64,000 bases of DNA from positions 34,601-98,600 of the forward strand of contig NZ_QJKC01000016.1 of assembly GCF_003202035.1 (NCBI RefSeq), in the 5' to 3' direction. The notes below the pieces were generated by a model. It worked only from the letters and a program-made list of their open reading frames with translations. It searched no databases and was not told the origin of the DNA. A program made the position numbers and the translations under genes. This DNA is from Aquitalea magnusonii (lineage in GTDB: Bacteria > Pseudomonadota > Gammaproteobacteria > Burkholderiales > Chromobacteriaceae). Shown piece by piece: positions 1 to 9,275 of this stretch (its first letter is position 1; every line of letters begins with the position of its first letter).

Positions 1-70
1 CAAGTCGGAAATGGATGCCCTGATTGCATACCTGCAGGGCTTGGGTCTTGCACTGAAGAACGTTCGCTAA
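1..70 (+). CDS. ccoO: Cytochrome cbb3 oxidase subunit II, C-terminal end (partial)
   Basis: Only the last 22 codons are present, ending with TAA; the gene starts before the window. The tail DALIAYLQGLG resembles the C-terminus of CcoO, the membrane-anchored monohaem cytochrome c subunit of cbb3 oxidase. Its position three bases before ccoQ and just before ccoP fits the usual ccoNOQP order. The call depends mostly on context because so little of the protein is visible. Confidence 0.8.
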   Translation, partial: KSEMDALIAYLQGLGLALKNVR

Positions 71-73
71 GTC

Positions 74-268
74 ATGGACTGGGTAACGATTGGGCGCTCT
101 GCCTTTACCGTAATGTGCTTCACCTTCTTCATTCTGGTGTTGTTCATTGCCTACAGCAGGCGCTCAAAGAACCGGTACGATGAAGCGGCCAATGTGCCCT
201 TTCTCGACGACGACAAGGTGCAGGAGGCCGATAACCATGAGTCGGCTTCTAACGGAGCAAAACAATGA
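74..268 (+). CDS. ccoQ: Cytochrome cbb3 oxidase small subunit IV
   Basis: A 64-residue protein with one membrane helix (about residues 9-27, rich in F, L, V) followed by a charged cytoplasmic tail beginning YSRRSKNRYDEA. This is the size and layout of CcoQ/FixQ, which helps stabilise the cbb3 oxidase complex in the inner membrane. It lies between ccoO and ccoP, and its last codons overlap the ccoP start by 4 bp (ATGA), which indicates translational coupling within the operon. Confidence 0.9.
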   Translation: MDWVTIGRSAFTVMCFTFFILVLFIAYSRRSKNRYDEAANVPFLDDDKVQEADNHESASNGAKQ

Positions 269-1191
269 GTGATTTCGTAAGCGATTTCTGGGGCATCTGG
301 ATCACGGCCATCGTGGTTGCAGGTTTTGTTGGTCTGTCCCTGCTGTTGTTCACCCAATCCAAGACTACGGTCAACAAGGGTGAGCAGGTCAAGACCATGG
401 GCCACGTGTGGGATGGCGATCTGGAGGAATACAACCATCCGCTGCCGCGCTGGTGGATGCTGATGTTCTACATCACGCTGATCTTCGGTGCCTGCTACCT
501 GGTGCTCTACCCGGGCCTGGGCAAATGGCAAGGCATTCGTGGCTGGACTTCCGTAGGTCAGTACAAGGAAGAACGCGCACAGGCCGAAGCCAAGTATCAG
601 CCGCTGTATGACAAGTACCTGAAAGAAGACCTGAAAACCGTTGCGGCCGATCCCAAGGCACAGGAAATGGGCAAACGCCTGTTCCAGACCTACTGCGTAC
701 AGTGCCACGGCTCTGATGCACGCGGTGCCAAGGGCTTCCCCAACCTGGTCAACCACGACTGGCTGTATGGTGGTGATCCCAAGACCATCGAAACCACCAT
801 CCTGAATGGTCGTCATGGCCAGATGCCGGCCTGGGGTTCGGTACTGGGTGAAGAGAAGGTCAAGGATGTCGCCAACTACGTGCTGTCGCTGTCGGTACAG
901 AAGAAGAAGTTTGATGCCGAACGCGCCGCACGCGGCAAGGAAACCTTTGCCACCATCTGCGCGGCCTGCCACGGTCCGGATGGCAAGGGCAACCAGCAAC
1001 TGGGTGCACCGAACCTGACTCACCCGAGCGGAAACTGGCTGTACGGTGGTACTGAAAAGACCATCATCGAGACCATCACCAATGGTCGCAACAACCAGAT
1101 GCCTGCCTGGAAGGACTTCCTGGGCGATGCCAAGGTTCACTTGCTGGCCGCCTATGTATGGGGTCTGTCCAATAACGCCAAGGCGCAGTAA
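265..1191 (+). CDS. ccoP: Cytochrome cbb3 oxidase dihaem subunit III
   Basis: CcoP is the dihaem cytochrome c subunit that passes electrons to the cbb3 oxygen-reducing core under low oxygen. The 308-residue protein has two N-terminal membrane helices (about 12-29 and 64-83), then two cytochrome c domains. Haem-binding motifs are CVQCH at 144-148 and CAACH at 232-236, and each domain has a likely Met ligand in a QMPAW segment (187 and about 279). The N-terminal helix pair is the longer CcoP form also seen in other proteobacteria. The start overlaps the ccoQ end by 4 bp. It is the last gene before a strong hairpin. Confidence 0.97.
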   Translation: MSDFVSDFWGIWITAIVVAGFVGLSLLLFTQSKTTVNKGEQVKTMGHVWDGDLEEYNHPLPRWWMLMFYITLIFGACYLVLYPGLGKWQGIRGWTSVGQYKEERAQAEAKYQPLYDKYLKEDLKTVAADPKAQEMGKRLFQTYCVQCHGSDARGAKGFPNLVNHDWLYGGDPKTIETTILNGRHGQMPAWGSVLGEEKVKDVANYVLSLSVQKKKFDAERAARGKETFATICAACHGPDGKGNQQLGAPNLTHPSGNWLYGGTEKTIIETITNGRNNQMPAWKDFLGDAKVHLLAAYVWGLSNNAKAQ

Positions 1192-1202
1192 GCCTTAGCC
1201 GA

Positions 1203-1234
1203 CATACTGCCCGCGCAAGCGGGCAGTATGCTTT
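1203..1234 (+). terminator. Hairpin ending the cco operon
   Basis: A perfect 12-bp stem (CATACTGCCCGC at 1203-1214 with its complement at 1219-1230) closed by a GCAA tetraloop, starting 11 bp after the ccoP stop. The following CTTTA is a weak T-tract, so this may be a terminator or an mRNA 3'-end stabiliser. Confidence 0.65.
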
Positions 1235-1263
1235 ATGACATTTAGTATATATTTTGATATAAT
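1235..1263 (+). promoter_or_regulatory. Sigma-70-like promoter for ccoG
   Basis: ATGACA (1235-1240) and a consensus TATAAT (1258-1263) are separated by exactly 17 bp, directly after the cco hairpin and 75 bp before the ccoG start. This suggests ccoG and the following genes have their own promoter. I see no clear full FNR/Anr box here. Confidence 0.6.
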
Positions 1264-1338
1264 GAAAAGGCTGGCAAGAGGCTTGCGCAAAGTCCATGTT
1301 GAGAGTGAACTTTGCGAAATCCTCTTCAGGGAAACACC

Positions 1339-2784
1339 ATGTCTGATTCGCTTAAAGATATACCGGTCAAAGTAGAACACACCCCCCCCTCCCCCAAGGC
1401 CGCTCAGGAAACCGTGTCCTTGTACGAGGCACAAAAAAAGATCTACCCGCGTAGCGTCAAGGGGATTTTCAACAACTGGCGCATTCTTTTCGTACTCGGC
1501 ACCCAGCTCGCCTTCCTTGGTCTGCCGTGGCTGAACTGGAATGGTCGCCAGGCCGTATTCTTCGACATGGTGAACCGCAAGTTTTTCATCTTCGGCCTCA
1601 CCATCTGGCCGCAGGACTTCGTCTACCTCGCCGCCCTGCTGATGAGCTGCGCCTTTGGCCTGTTTGTGTGGACCACCATTGCCGGCCGCCTGTGGTGCGG
1701 CTACTCCTGTCCGCAAACCGTCTACACCGAAATCATGCTGTGGATTGAACAGCTGGTGGAAGGCGACCGCAACAAGCGCATCAAGCTGGACAAGGAGCCG
1801 ATGAGCTTGCGTAAAGCGCGGCTGAAACTGACCAAGCACGGCCTGATGATTCTGTTCTGCCTGTGGACCGGCTTCTCGCTGGTGGGTTACTTCACCCCCA
1901 TCCGCGACCTGGTCAAGGCCATGCCCACCTTCGACTATGGCCCGTGGGAAAGCTTCTGGATCTTCTTCTACGCCGGCTTCACCTATCTGCTGGCCGGCTT
2001 CATGCGCGAGCAAGTGTGCAAATACATGTGCCCCTATGCCCGCTTCCAGAGCGTGATGTTCGATGCCGACACCCTGATCATTTCCTATGACGAAGCCCGC
2101 GGCGAGCCGCGTGGTGCCCGCAAGAAAGGCGTCGACTTCAAACAGCAGGGCCTTGGCTCCTGTGTCAACTGCGGCATCTGCGTCCAGGTCTGCCCGGTTG
2201 GCATCGACATCCGCAATGGCTTGCAATATGAGTGCATCGGCTGTGCCGCCTGTATCGACGCCTGCGACGAGGTGATGGACAAGGTGGGCTATCCGCGTGG
2301 CCTGATCCGCTACACCACGGAAAACGCACTGGAAGGCAAATACCCGGAAAAGGACATCGTCAAACACCTGCGCCGCCCGCGCGTGATCATGTACACGGTG
2401 GTGCTGCTGATCGTGCTGGGTGCCGCACTGGGCTCGCTAGCCATGCGCAAGCCCTTCAAGGTGGACATCCTGCGTGACCGCGCCTCGCTGGTGAAGGAGA
2501 CCGATGCCGGCCTGCTGGAAAATGCCTACATTATCAAGATCATCAACACCACAGAACGCGATCAGGAGTTTAAAATCTCGGTAGACGGCATGCCCGACCT
2601 GAAGCTGGAAAGCGACAGCAAGCACCTGAGGGTGAAGGCAACTGAAACCGAAAGCTTCGGCGTACGCGTGCAGGCCGATCCCCAGGTTGCCACCAAGGGC
2701 AGCCACGAGATCCACTTCAAGGTAGAAACCGTCAGCAGTCCGGTTCTGCATGTGGAAGAAAAATCCAGCTTCATCGGAGAGTAA
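1339..2784 (+). CDS. ccoG: cbb3 oxidase accessory protein CcoG
   Basis: CcoG/FixG/RdxA family membrane ferredoxin, linked in other bacteria to copper reduction during cbb3 oxidase assembly. I start at the ATG at 1339 (MSDSLKDIPVK, 481 residues) because CAGGGA lies just upstream; an ATG nine codons earlier is possible. Several membrane helices are visible. The CGYSCPQTVYTE motif is near residue 120, a CKYMCPYARF motif follows, and a two-cluster ferredoxin domain begins at CVNCGIC near residue 275 and continues with CIGCAAC. A helix near 350-370 precedes the C-terminal Ig-like domain. It sits directly after ccoP, the normal position. Confidence 0.95.
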   Translation: MSDSLKDIPVKVEHTPPSPKAAQETVSLYEAQKKIYPRSVKGIFNNWRILFVLGTQLAFLGLPWLNWNGRQAVFFDMVNRKFFIFGLTIWPQDFVYLAALLMSCAFGLFVWTTIAGRLWCGYSCPQTVYTEIMLWIEQLVEGDRNKRIKLDKEPMSLRKARLKLTKHGLMILFCLWTGFSLVGYFTPIRDLVKAMPTFDYGPWESFWIFFYAGFTYLLAGFMREQVCKYMCPYARFQSVMFDADTLIISYDEARGEPRGARKKGVDFKQQGLGSCVNCGICVQVCPVGIDIRNGLQYECIGCAACIDACDEVMDKVGYPRGLIRYTTENALEGKYPEKDIVKHLRRPRVIMYTVVLLIVLGAALGSLAMRKPFKVDILRDRASLVKETDAGLLENAYIIKIINTTERDQEFKISVDGMPDLKLESDSKHLRVKATETESFGVRVQADPQVATKGSHEIHFKVETVSSPVLHVEEKSSFIGE

Positions 2785-2787
2785 GTC

Positions 2788-3315
2788 ATGCAACTGAGCA
2801 GTCCTGTTTCGCGCCCCTGGTATAAAGAGCCCTGGGTGTGGTTTTTGATCAGCTTTCCGCTGGCTGCCGTCATCGTCGGTTCGTTCTACATCACCACCGC
2901 CATCAAGACCGATGATGGCCTGGTCACCGACGATTACTACAACAAGGGCAAGGCCATCAATATGGAATTGCGCCGCGATACGGCTGCTGCGGCCATGGGC
3001 ATTACCGCCCAGGTCATGTTCAGCAGCGATGGCCGCAGCATCACCGTCAACACCACCAGCAAACAGGTGCTGCCGGACGTGCTGACCCTGAAGCTGATTC
3101 ACCCGGCCCAGGATGACTACGACGTGGCCGCCGACCTGCACAAGATCGCCGCCAATCAGTACAGCGGCAGCTTTGGCAAGGAACTGGTCAAGGCCAACCA
3201 CTGGTATGCCCAGCTGGAAGACAAAGGCAATCAGTGGCGGGTACAGGCCGAATGGAAGCCGGAGCAAGGCCCGGTGGTGATGCTGGGCAAGCCCAAGCTG
3301 GAGGCGGCGGAATGA
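2788..3315 (+). CDS. ccoH: FixH/CcoH-like protein
   Basis: A 175-residue protein with one N-terminal membrane helix (about 15-38) and a periplasmic domain. Just after the helix is the segment DDGLVTDDYYNKGKAINMEL, which is typical of FixH family proteins; these assist cbb3 oxidase assembly. It follows ccoG by 3 bp and overlaps the next gene (ATGA), so the three genes form one unit. The rest of the periplasmic part is a beta-rich domain without a motif I recognise. Confidence 0.8.
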   Translation: MQLSSPVSRPWYKEPWVWFLISFPLAAVIVGSFYITTAIKTDDGLVTDDYYNKGKAINMELRRDTAAAAMGITAQVMFSSDGRSITVNTTSKQVLPDVLTLKLIHPAQDDYDVAADLHKIAANQYSGSFGKELVKANHWYAQLEDKGNQWRVQAEWKPEQGPVVMLGKPKLEAAE

Positions 3316-3719
3316 TGGGCCGCAGCACGCGGCGTGGTGTGCTGGCAGCCGGCCTGCTGCTGCTCTTGGCTGGCTGTGCCAGCAAAAGCTACCAGCCGCA
3401 GTATCTGAATGGCAAAGTCCTGCTGAAAGAACCCATGTCGCTGCCACTGGCCACCACGCTGGTACGGGTAAGGCTGGTCGATGACAGCACCCAGGCCGAT
3501 GCACCGGCCCGCCTGCTGGCAGAGCAGACGCTGGAAAAGCCCAAGGCTTTCCCGCTGGACTTTTCCCTGTGCTACGACCAGCATGCCATTCAGACCGGCG
3601 GCAACTACAGCGTACAGGCGCAAGTCTTTGTGGATGGAGAGCTGCGCTTGCAAACCCGTGGGCATATCAATGCCTTTTCCCCGGCCGCACCCGAGCTGCA
3701 GGTCGAGCTGATCAAGTAA
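3312..3719 (+). CDS. YbaY-like lipoprotein
   Basis: The start at 3312 overlaps the stop of the FixH-like gene (ATGATG; the second ATG is an alternative). The 135-residue product has a lipoprotein signal peptide with lipobox LLAGC, cleaving before Cys. The mature part, with YLNGKVLLKEPMSLPL and an alternating hydrophobic pattern, resembles the small beta-sandwich domain of YbaY/YscW-type lipoproteins (pfam09619, from memory). A role in cbb3 assembly is suggested only by operon position. A bidirectional terminator follows 15 bp after the stop. Confidence 0.7.
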   Translation: MMGRSTRRGVLAAGLLLLLAGCASKSYQPQYLNGKVLLKEPMSLPLATTLVRVRLVDDSTQADAPARLLAEQTLEKPKAFPLDFSLCYDQHAIQTGGNYSVQAQVFVDGELRLQTRGHINAFSPAAPELQVELIK

Positions 3720-3734
3720 GCGCGCCAGGGGAAC

Positions 3735-3766
3735 AAAAAAATGGCTGCCACTTGGCAGCCATTTTT
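3735..3766. terminator. Bidirectional rho-independent terminator
   Basis: AAAAAATGGCTGCCA, a 2-base loop, then TGGCAGCCATTTTTT. The stem carries an A-tract on one side and a T-tract on the other, so it can stop both the ccoG operon (plus strand) and tnaA (minus strand, which stops at 3781). Confidence 0.9.
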
Positions 3767-3780
3767 TATGGCAACAGCGA

Positions 3781-5172
3781 TCAGGCCAGAGGCTTCAGCC
3801 TGGCCATGAAATGACGCAGGATGGGCGGTTCATATTCAAAGGTCAGGCCACGCATGCTGGCCGCGCGCTGCCGGACTTCAATCAGGCAGTCGGCGATATA
3901 GTCCATGTGGTCGTTGGTATACACCCGACGCGGAATGGTCAGCCGCAACAGTTCCAGCGGCGATGCCTCCTGCTCGCCGGTTTGCGGATTGCGCCCCAGC
4001 AGCAGCGAACCGATTTCCACTCCGCGCACCCCACCTTCCAGATACAACTCGCAAGCCAGTACATGTGCCGGAAACTGTGCGGCAGGAATATGCGGCAACA
4101 GGCGCTTGGCATCGACAAATACCGCATGGCCGCCAGTCGGATACTGGATGGGCACACCACCTGCGCGCAGCCGTTCGCCCAGATATTCCACCTGGCTGAT
4201 GCGATAGCTCAGATAAGCCGGGTCCAGCCCCTCTTTCAAACCGATGGCCAGCGCCTCCATATCACGCCCGGCCAGGCCGCCATAGGTGACAAAACCTTCC
4301 ATCGGCACACAGCGCACCTGCACCGCCCGGCAGAGATCGGCATCATCCTTGAAGCAGCACAAGCCGCCAATATTCACCAGCCCGTCCTTCTTGGCCGACA
4401 TGGTCAGCATGTCGCCATAACTGAACATTTCCAGCACGATGGCTTCAATGGACTGGCCGGCATAGTCGGGATCGCGCTGGCGGATAAACCAGGCATTTTC
4501 GGCAAAGCGCGCCGCATCGATAATCACCGGGATACCGTGCTGGCGTGCCAGTGCACTGGCAGCACGCATATTCGGCATCGACACCGGCTGGCCGCCAGCG
4601 CTATTGCAGGTCACGGTAATGATCAGCCCGGCAATATTCTCCGCCCCTTCGCTGGCAATGACCTCGGCCAGCCGCGGCAGGTCGAAATCGCCTTTCCAGT
4701 CGTAAGCGGTTTCGGTATCCAGCGCCTGCGGCGTCAGCACATTGATGGCACGGGCGCCGGCAATTTCGACATGCGCCTTGGTGGTATCAAAATGGTAATT
4801 GGAAATAAACACTGGCTGACTGCCACGGCAGCGCTTGACCAACTCGGGGAAGAGAATCTGCTCCGCCCCACGGCCCTGATGGGTAGGAATGGTGTGCTGG
4901 TAGCCAAACAACTCCCTGACCGTGTCGGCCAGGTGAAAATAATTGCGGCTGCCGGCATAGGCTTCGTCCCCCAGCATCAGACCGGCCCATTGCCGGTCCG
5001 ACATGGCACCGGTGCCGCTGTCGGTCAGCAGGTCGATATAGACGTCTTCAGCGCGCAGCAGGAAAGGATTCCAGCCTGCTTCAGCCAGCGCGCGGCGGCG
5101 GTATTCGGGGGTGGTTTGCTTGATCGGTTCCACCATCTTGATGCGGAACGGTTCAGGAATGCGACGTGCCAT
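3781..5172 (-). CDS. tnaA: Tryptophanase
   Basis: PLP-dependent tryptophan indole-lyase (Trp to indole, pyruvate and ammonia). I start at the ATG at 5172 ([12 protein letters not shown], 463 residues) because AGGGAG lies 8 bp upstream. The PLP-lysine motif MSAKKDG places the lysine at about 262. The protein looks intermediate between tryptophanase and tyrosine phenol-lyase, but three positions that separate them are tryptophanase-like. These are Asp in FDTT (Thr in tyrosine phenol-lyase), Ile in GVEIG (Arg in tyrosine phenol-lyase) and His in ILRHF (Phe in tyrosine phenol-lyase). A TnaC-like leader upstream supports the same identity. No tryptophan permease gene lies nearby. Confidence 0.93.
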   Translation of the reverse strand: MARRIPEPFRIKMVEPIKQTTPEYRRRALAEAGWNPFLLRAEDVYIDLLTDSGTGAMSDRQWAGLMLGDEAYAGSRNYFHLADTVRELFGYQHTIPTHQGRGAEQILFPELVKRCRGSQPVFISNYHFDTTKAHVEIAGARAINVLTPQALDTETAYDWKGDFDLPRLAEVIASEGAENIAGLIITVTCNSAGGQPVSMPNMRAASALARQHGIPVIIDAARFAENAWFIRQRDPDYAGQSIEAIVLEMFSYGDMLTMSAKKDGLVNIGGLCCFKDDADLCRAVQVRCVPMEGFVTYGGLAGRDMEALAIGLKEGLDPAYLSYRISQVEYLGERLRAGGVPIQYPTGGHAVFVDAKRLLPHIPAAQFPAHVLACELYLEGGVRGVEIGSLLLGRNPQTGEQEASPLELLRLTIPRRVYTNDHMDYIADCLIEVRQRAASMRGLTFEYEPPILRHFMARLKPLA

Positions 5173-5325
5173 GCGTGATACTCCCTGCCCTGGCCGCATG
5201 CATAAGCCACAGACGACTACCGCCAGGGCAGTGGGTCTGGACGCAACAAGGCCAAAGCTGTCAATTCAGAATGAAAGAATGAATACAACAGAACGCAGCC
5301 GGCGCGGGGCCGCTACGTGGGGAGA
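5173..5325 (-). promoter_or_regulatory. tna leader region between tnaC and tnaA (possible Rho loading site)
   Basis: This 153-bp transcribed spacer separates the tnaC stop from tnaA. On the minus strand it starts C-rich (TGATCTCCCCACG) and stays pyrimidine-rich, as expected for a rut-like Rho site. In E. coli, Rho acts in this interval unless a ribosome is stalled at the tnaC stop. I see no intrinsic terminator inside. The Rho role is inferred from the E. coli tna model. Confidence 0.5.
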
Positions 5326-5433
5326 TCAACGACGGGGAAAGTCGTAGGCGAGCACGATATCGAGGGTAAACCAGTTTTTCGGCAGGCTGCCGTGGTTGGC
5401 AGCCGCCCGGTTCAAGCATGCCAACGTGTTCAT
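5326..5433 (-). CDS. tnaC: Tryptophanase leader peptide TnaC
   Basis: A 35-codon ORF ending in UGA, 153 bp upstream of tnaA. Its C-terminal half reads KNWFTLDIVLAYDFPRR. A Trp, an Asp four residues later and a Pro twelve residues after the Trp have exactly the spacing of the TnaC stalling residues W12, D16 and P24 of E. coli. The short basic tail after Pro recalls Proteus vulgaris TnaC. AAGG lies 9 bp before the ATG. In known systems free tryptophan stalls the ribosome at the stop codon and blocks Rho, inducing tnaA. The gene is too short for routine ORF calling. Confidence 0.85.
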   Translation of the reverse strand: MNTLACLNRAAANHGSLPKNWFTLDIVLAYDFPRR

Positions 5434-5562
5434 GAACAAACACCTTAGTAGAAATAAGAGCCGGATGGCCGAATGAGATTACTCCCAGCCATTGCGGTCG
5501 GCAAGAAGATTGTCAACCGGCCATGCAGTCAGGCCATCCATCAGGCCGTTACAGGCAAGCCC

Positions 5563-6063
5563 TCAGCGCACGATCACCGTATCCGGCAGCTCGTTCGCAT
5601 GTGGTCCATGCGCCGGCGCATGCACGATGAGCAGGGCATGAATGCGCCACAAACCCTGCTGCAAGCCATCCAGATGGGCCCCTGCAGCAAACGACTGCTG
5701 CATGCTGGCGCAAATCTCCCGCCAGGCGCTCGCCGGCACCCGGCGGTCTATGCCACGGTCGGCAATGATTTCAATGCGTCGCTCCGCCAGCAGGACATAC
5801 ACCAGCACACCGGTATTGTGCTCGGTATCCCAGACGCGCAGCTGGCCAAACCATTGCAGGGCGCGCTCGCGCGCAGTCATGCCGTGCAGGGCCTGCCGCC
5901 AGTCCAGTGCCGACTCCAGCACAAAGCGCAACTGCCCGGCGTGTTCACGCTCGGACAAGGCAATTTGCTGCTCCAGTTGCTGCACACTGGCTTGCGGAAA
6001 CAATCGCCGCGCCTGCCAGCCGGTGCTGCGCAGGTTATGCCATGCTTTTTTCCAATGCCTCAT
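5563..6063 (-). CDS. TPM-domain protein (cytosolic-looking paralogue)
   Basis: The start is set at MRHWKKAWHNLRS, whose ATG at 6063 overlaps the stop of the preceding TPM gene (TGATG). The 166-residue protein has no signal peptide. Its middle shows the TPM core: ERALQWFGQLRVWDTEHNTG, then VLVYVLLAERRIEIIADRGI, which matches the GVLIYV...R..EIVADRGI pattern of TPM-family proteins (pfam04536, from memory). It is the last gene of a lemA-TPM-TPM operon. The biochemical role is unknown; some TPM domains are reported to have phosphatase activity. Confidence 0.8.
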   Translation of the reverse strand: MRHWKKAWHNLRSTGWQARRLFPQASVQQLEQQIALSEREHAGQLRFVLESALDWRQALHGMTARERALQWFGQLRVWDTEHNTGVLVYVLLAERRIEIIADRGIDRRVPASAWREICASMQQSFAAGAHLDGLQQGLWRIHALLIVHAPAHGPHANELPDTVIVR

Positions 6064-6914
6064 CACCAGTTCCCCGAAGCGCCACCGCCACCAAAATCGC
6101 CACCGCCACCCGACCAGCCGCCGCCACTGCGGCCGCCACCGCCACCGCTGCCCCAGCCACCTCCACCGCCACCACCCAGCACAATGCCGTGGCTGCCCAG
6201 CAACAGCGCAAACACCGCGGCCAGCCCGCCGGCCAGCAAGGCCAGCGCCACGCCGCCGCCCAGCCACAAGGTCAGCACGATGGCCACGCAGCCGGCAATA
6301 AAGCTCCCGACCAGCCGGCCGAACAAGCGGGTGAGCACGCCACCGCCAAACAGGGCAAAAAAGCCCAGCAAGGGCAGATTGTCCTCAATACTGCCCGTAG
6401 CCGGGGCCGTGGCTTTGGGCGCTGGCAGGGCTTCGCCCTTGATCAGGCTCTCGATCTGGCCGACCGCCTGCATGATGCCCTCCAGCCTGTGTCCTGCCTG
6501 CAATGCGGGTTTGAGCGTGTCCTGCAGGATGCGCTTTGCCACAGCATCCGGAATCGGCCCTTCCAGCCCGCGCCCTACCAGCAGCTGGGTCTGGTGTGCA
6601 TTGGCCACGATCAGCAGCAGCACGCCATCGTCCACGCCCTTGCGCCCCAGCTTCCAGCTCTCCATCACGCGGGTGCCGTAATCGAACGGCGTCTCCGGAG
6701 CGATGTCGGGCACGATCAGTACGGCCAGCTGACTACCCTGCTGCTGGTGAAAGTCGAGCAAGTGCTGATTGAGCTGCTGCTGCTCGCTGGCACTCAGGAA
6801 ACCCGCGGTGTCGATCAAGGGCGCGCTTGGTGCCGGCAGCGGCGACTGCGCCAGGGCAAGCCCGGTCAGCAGCATGCTGCACCACCCCAGCAAACGCCGG
6901 AACAGGGGCCGCAT
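6063..6914 (-). CDS. YgcG-like membrane protein with TPM domain and Gly-rich tail
   Basis: A 283-residue protein with an N-terminal signal peptide ending near ALAQS. A periplasmic TPM domain follows (LIDTAGFLSASEQQQLN to the DDGVLLLIVANAHQTQLLVGRGLEG segment, about 33-155). One or two membrane helices are at about 185-240, and the tail is very Gly/Ser/Trp-rich. This is the standard YgcG/TPM layout and it pairs with lemA, whose stop is 2 bp upstream. The low-complexity tail explains the long Pro-rich and Trp-rich spurious ORFs on other frames. Confidence 0.88.
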   Translation of the reverse strand: MRPLFRRLLGWCSMLLTGLALAQSPLPAPSAPLIDTAGFLSASEQQQLNQHLLDFHQQQGSQLAVLIVPDIAPETPFDYGTRVMESWKLGRKGVDDGVLLLIVANAHQTQLLVGRGLEGPIPDAVAKRILQDTLKPALQAGHRLEGIMQAVGQIESLIKGEALPAPKATAPATGSIEDNLPLLGFFALFGGGVLTRLFGRLVGSFIAGCVAIVLTLWLGGGVALALLAGGLAAVFALLLGSHGIVLGGGGGGGWGSGGGGGRSGGGWSGGGGDFGGGGASGNW

Positions 6915-6916
6915 GC

Positions 6917-7522
6917 TTATTGTCCGGCCGACGCAGGCTGAGCGAAGCTCACCGCCGGCGCTGCCGCAATGGCTTTCTCGTTCTCCACGCTAAAGTTCGG
7001 TCGTGTTTTCAGACCAAAGACCATGGCCGTCAGATTGCCGGGGAAGGTGCGCACCGTGCTGTTATACGACTGGATGGCGTCGATATAGCGTTTGCGCGCC
7101 AGGGCGATACGGTTTTCCGTGCCCTCCAGCTGCGCCTGCAAATCACGGAAAGCGCCATCGGCTTTCAGCTGCGGATAGTTTTCCGACACCACCAGCAGGC
7201 GCGACAGCGCCGAACCCAGTTGCTGTTGCGCCGCGGCGTAATCCTTCAGCTTTTGCGGATCGGTCGCGGTACTGGCATCCAGCTGGATGCTGCCCACCCG
7301 CGAACGTGCCGCCGTCACTTGGGTCAGCACGTCTTTTTCATGGCTGGCGTAGCCTTTCACCGTGTTGACCAGATTGGGGATCAGGTCGGCCCGGCGCTGG
7401 TACTGGTTGACGACTTCCGACCAGGCCGCGTTGGCCGCCTCGTCCTGGGTCTGCATGGTGTTGTAGCCGCAGCCGCTCAGGCCGCAGAGCAAGAGCAGGA
7501 TCAACAGACACTTTTTCAGCAT
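6917..7522 (-). CDS. lemA: LemA family lipoprotein
   Basis: Start chosen at MLKKCLLILL (7522), preceded by AAAGGG at a good distance; longer upstream ATGs lack a ribosome site. The 201-residue product has a lipobox (GLSGC). It then has the LemA helical domain: NAAWSEVVNQYQRRADLIPN with LVNTVKGYASHEKDVL following, and later SENYPQLKADGAF and ENRIALARKRYIDAIQSYN. LemA proteins are membrane-anchored helical bundles of uncertain function that commonly precede TPM-domain genes, as here. It is divergent from the peptide transporter; the 211-bp spacer probably holds both promoters. Confidence 0.93.
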   Translation of the reverse strand: MLKKCLLILLLLCGLSGCGYNTMQTQDEAANAAWSEVVNQYQRRADLIPNLVNTVKGYASHEKDVLTQVTAARSRVGSIQLDASTATDPQKLKDYAAAQQQLGSALSRLLVVSENYPQLKADGAFRDLQAQLEGTENRIALARKRYIDAIQSYNSTVRTFPGNLTAMVFGLKTRPNFSVENEKAIAAAPAVSFAQPASAGQ

Positions 7523-7733
7523 GAAATTCCCTTTCGATTGAAATACTTGCCCAATATCAAACATGGAATATTCGAATAACCTTATAATCATCAACAAGCA
7601 CGGCAAACCGCAAATAAATATTCCACAACTGCGGATTTAGTCGCTACTATCGCCGCCTGCCAGAAAAACTGGCAATAAAACACTACAACATGTCACCGCA
7701 GAGTGACTTCCCCAGCTGCACAAGGAAATCTTT

Positions 7734-9110
<1,377 letters not shown>

Positions 9111-9144
9111 GACCGTAGCGGGCCGGTCCGGCCTGCCATCCGCC

Positions 9145-9169
9145 AACGCCGCCGCCAGGCGGCGTTTTT
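9145..9169 (+). terminator. Rho-independent terminator after peptide transporter
   Basis: AACGCCGCC, a short loop, GGCGGCGTT and then TTT. It is a GC-rich stem with T-run, directly downstream of the transporter gene. Confidence 0.85.
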
Positions 9170-9275
9170 ACATGGGCACGCCGTGGCGCTTAAGACTAAA
9201 ACAAGGCTGGCATGGTAAGCTGTGCGGGTTTTTTCCGACTCCCCCGGCCGCCCTGTGGCGTGCTGACTGGACTAC

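Noticed and set aside
3781..5172. Tyrosine phenol-lyase
   Set aside because: The residues corresponding to Thr124, Arg381 and Phe448 of that enzyme are Asp, Ile and His here, all tryptophanase-type.
3811..5178. 455-codon plus-strand ORF opposite tnaA
   Set aside because: Antisense shadow; the minus strand encodes an intact tryptophanase.
5511..5516. TTGACA on the minus strand upstream of tnaC as a promoter -35
   Set aside because: No acceptable -10 box lies 16-18 bp downstream; the tna promoter was not located.
5473..6681. Proline-rich plus-strand ORF over the TPM genes
   Set aside because: Mirror of the Gly-rich tail of the TPM protein; no domain or start signal.
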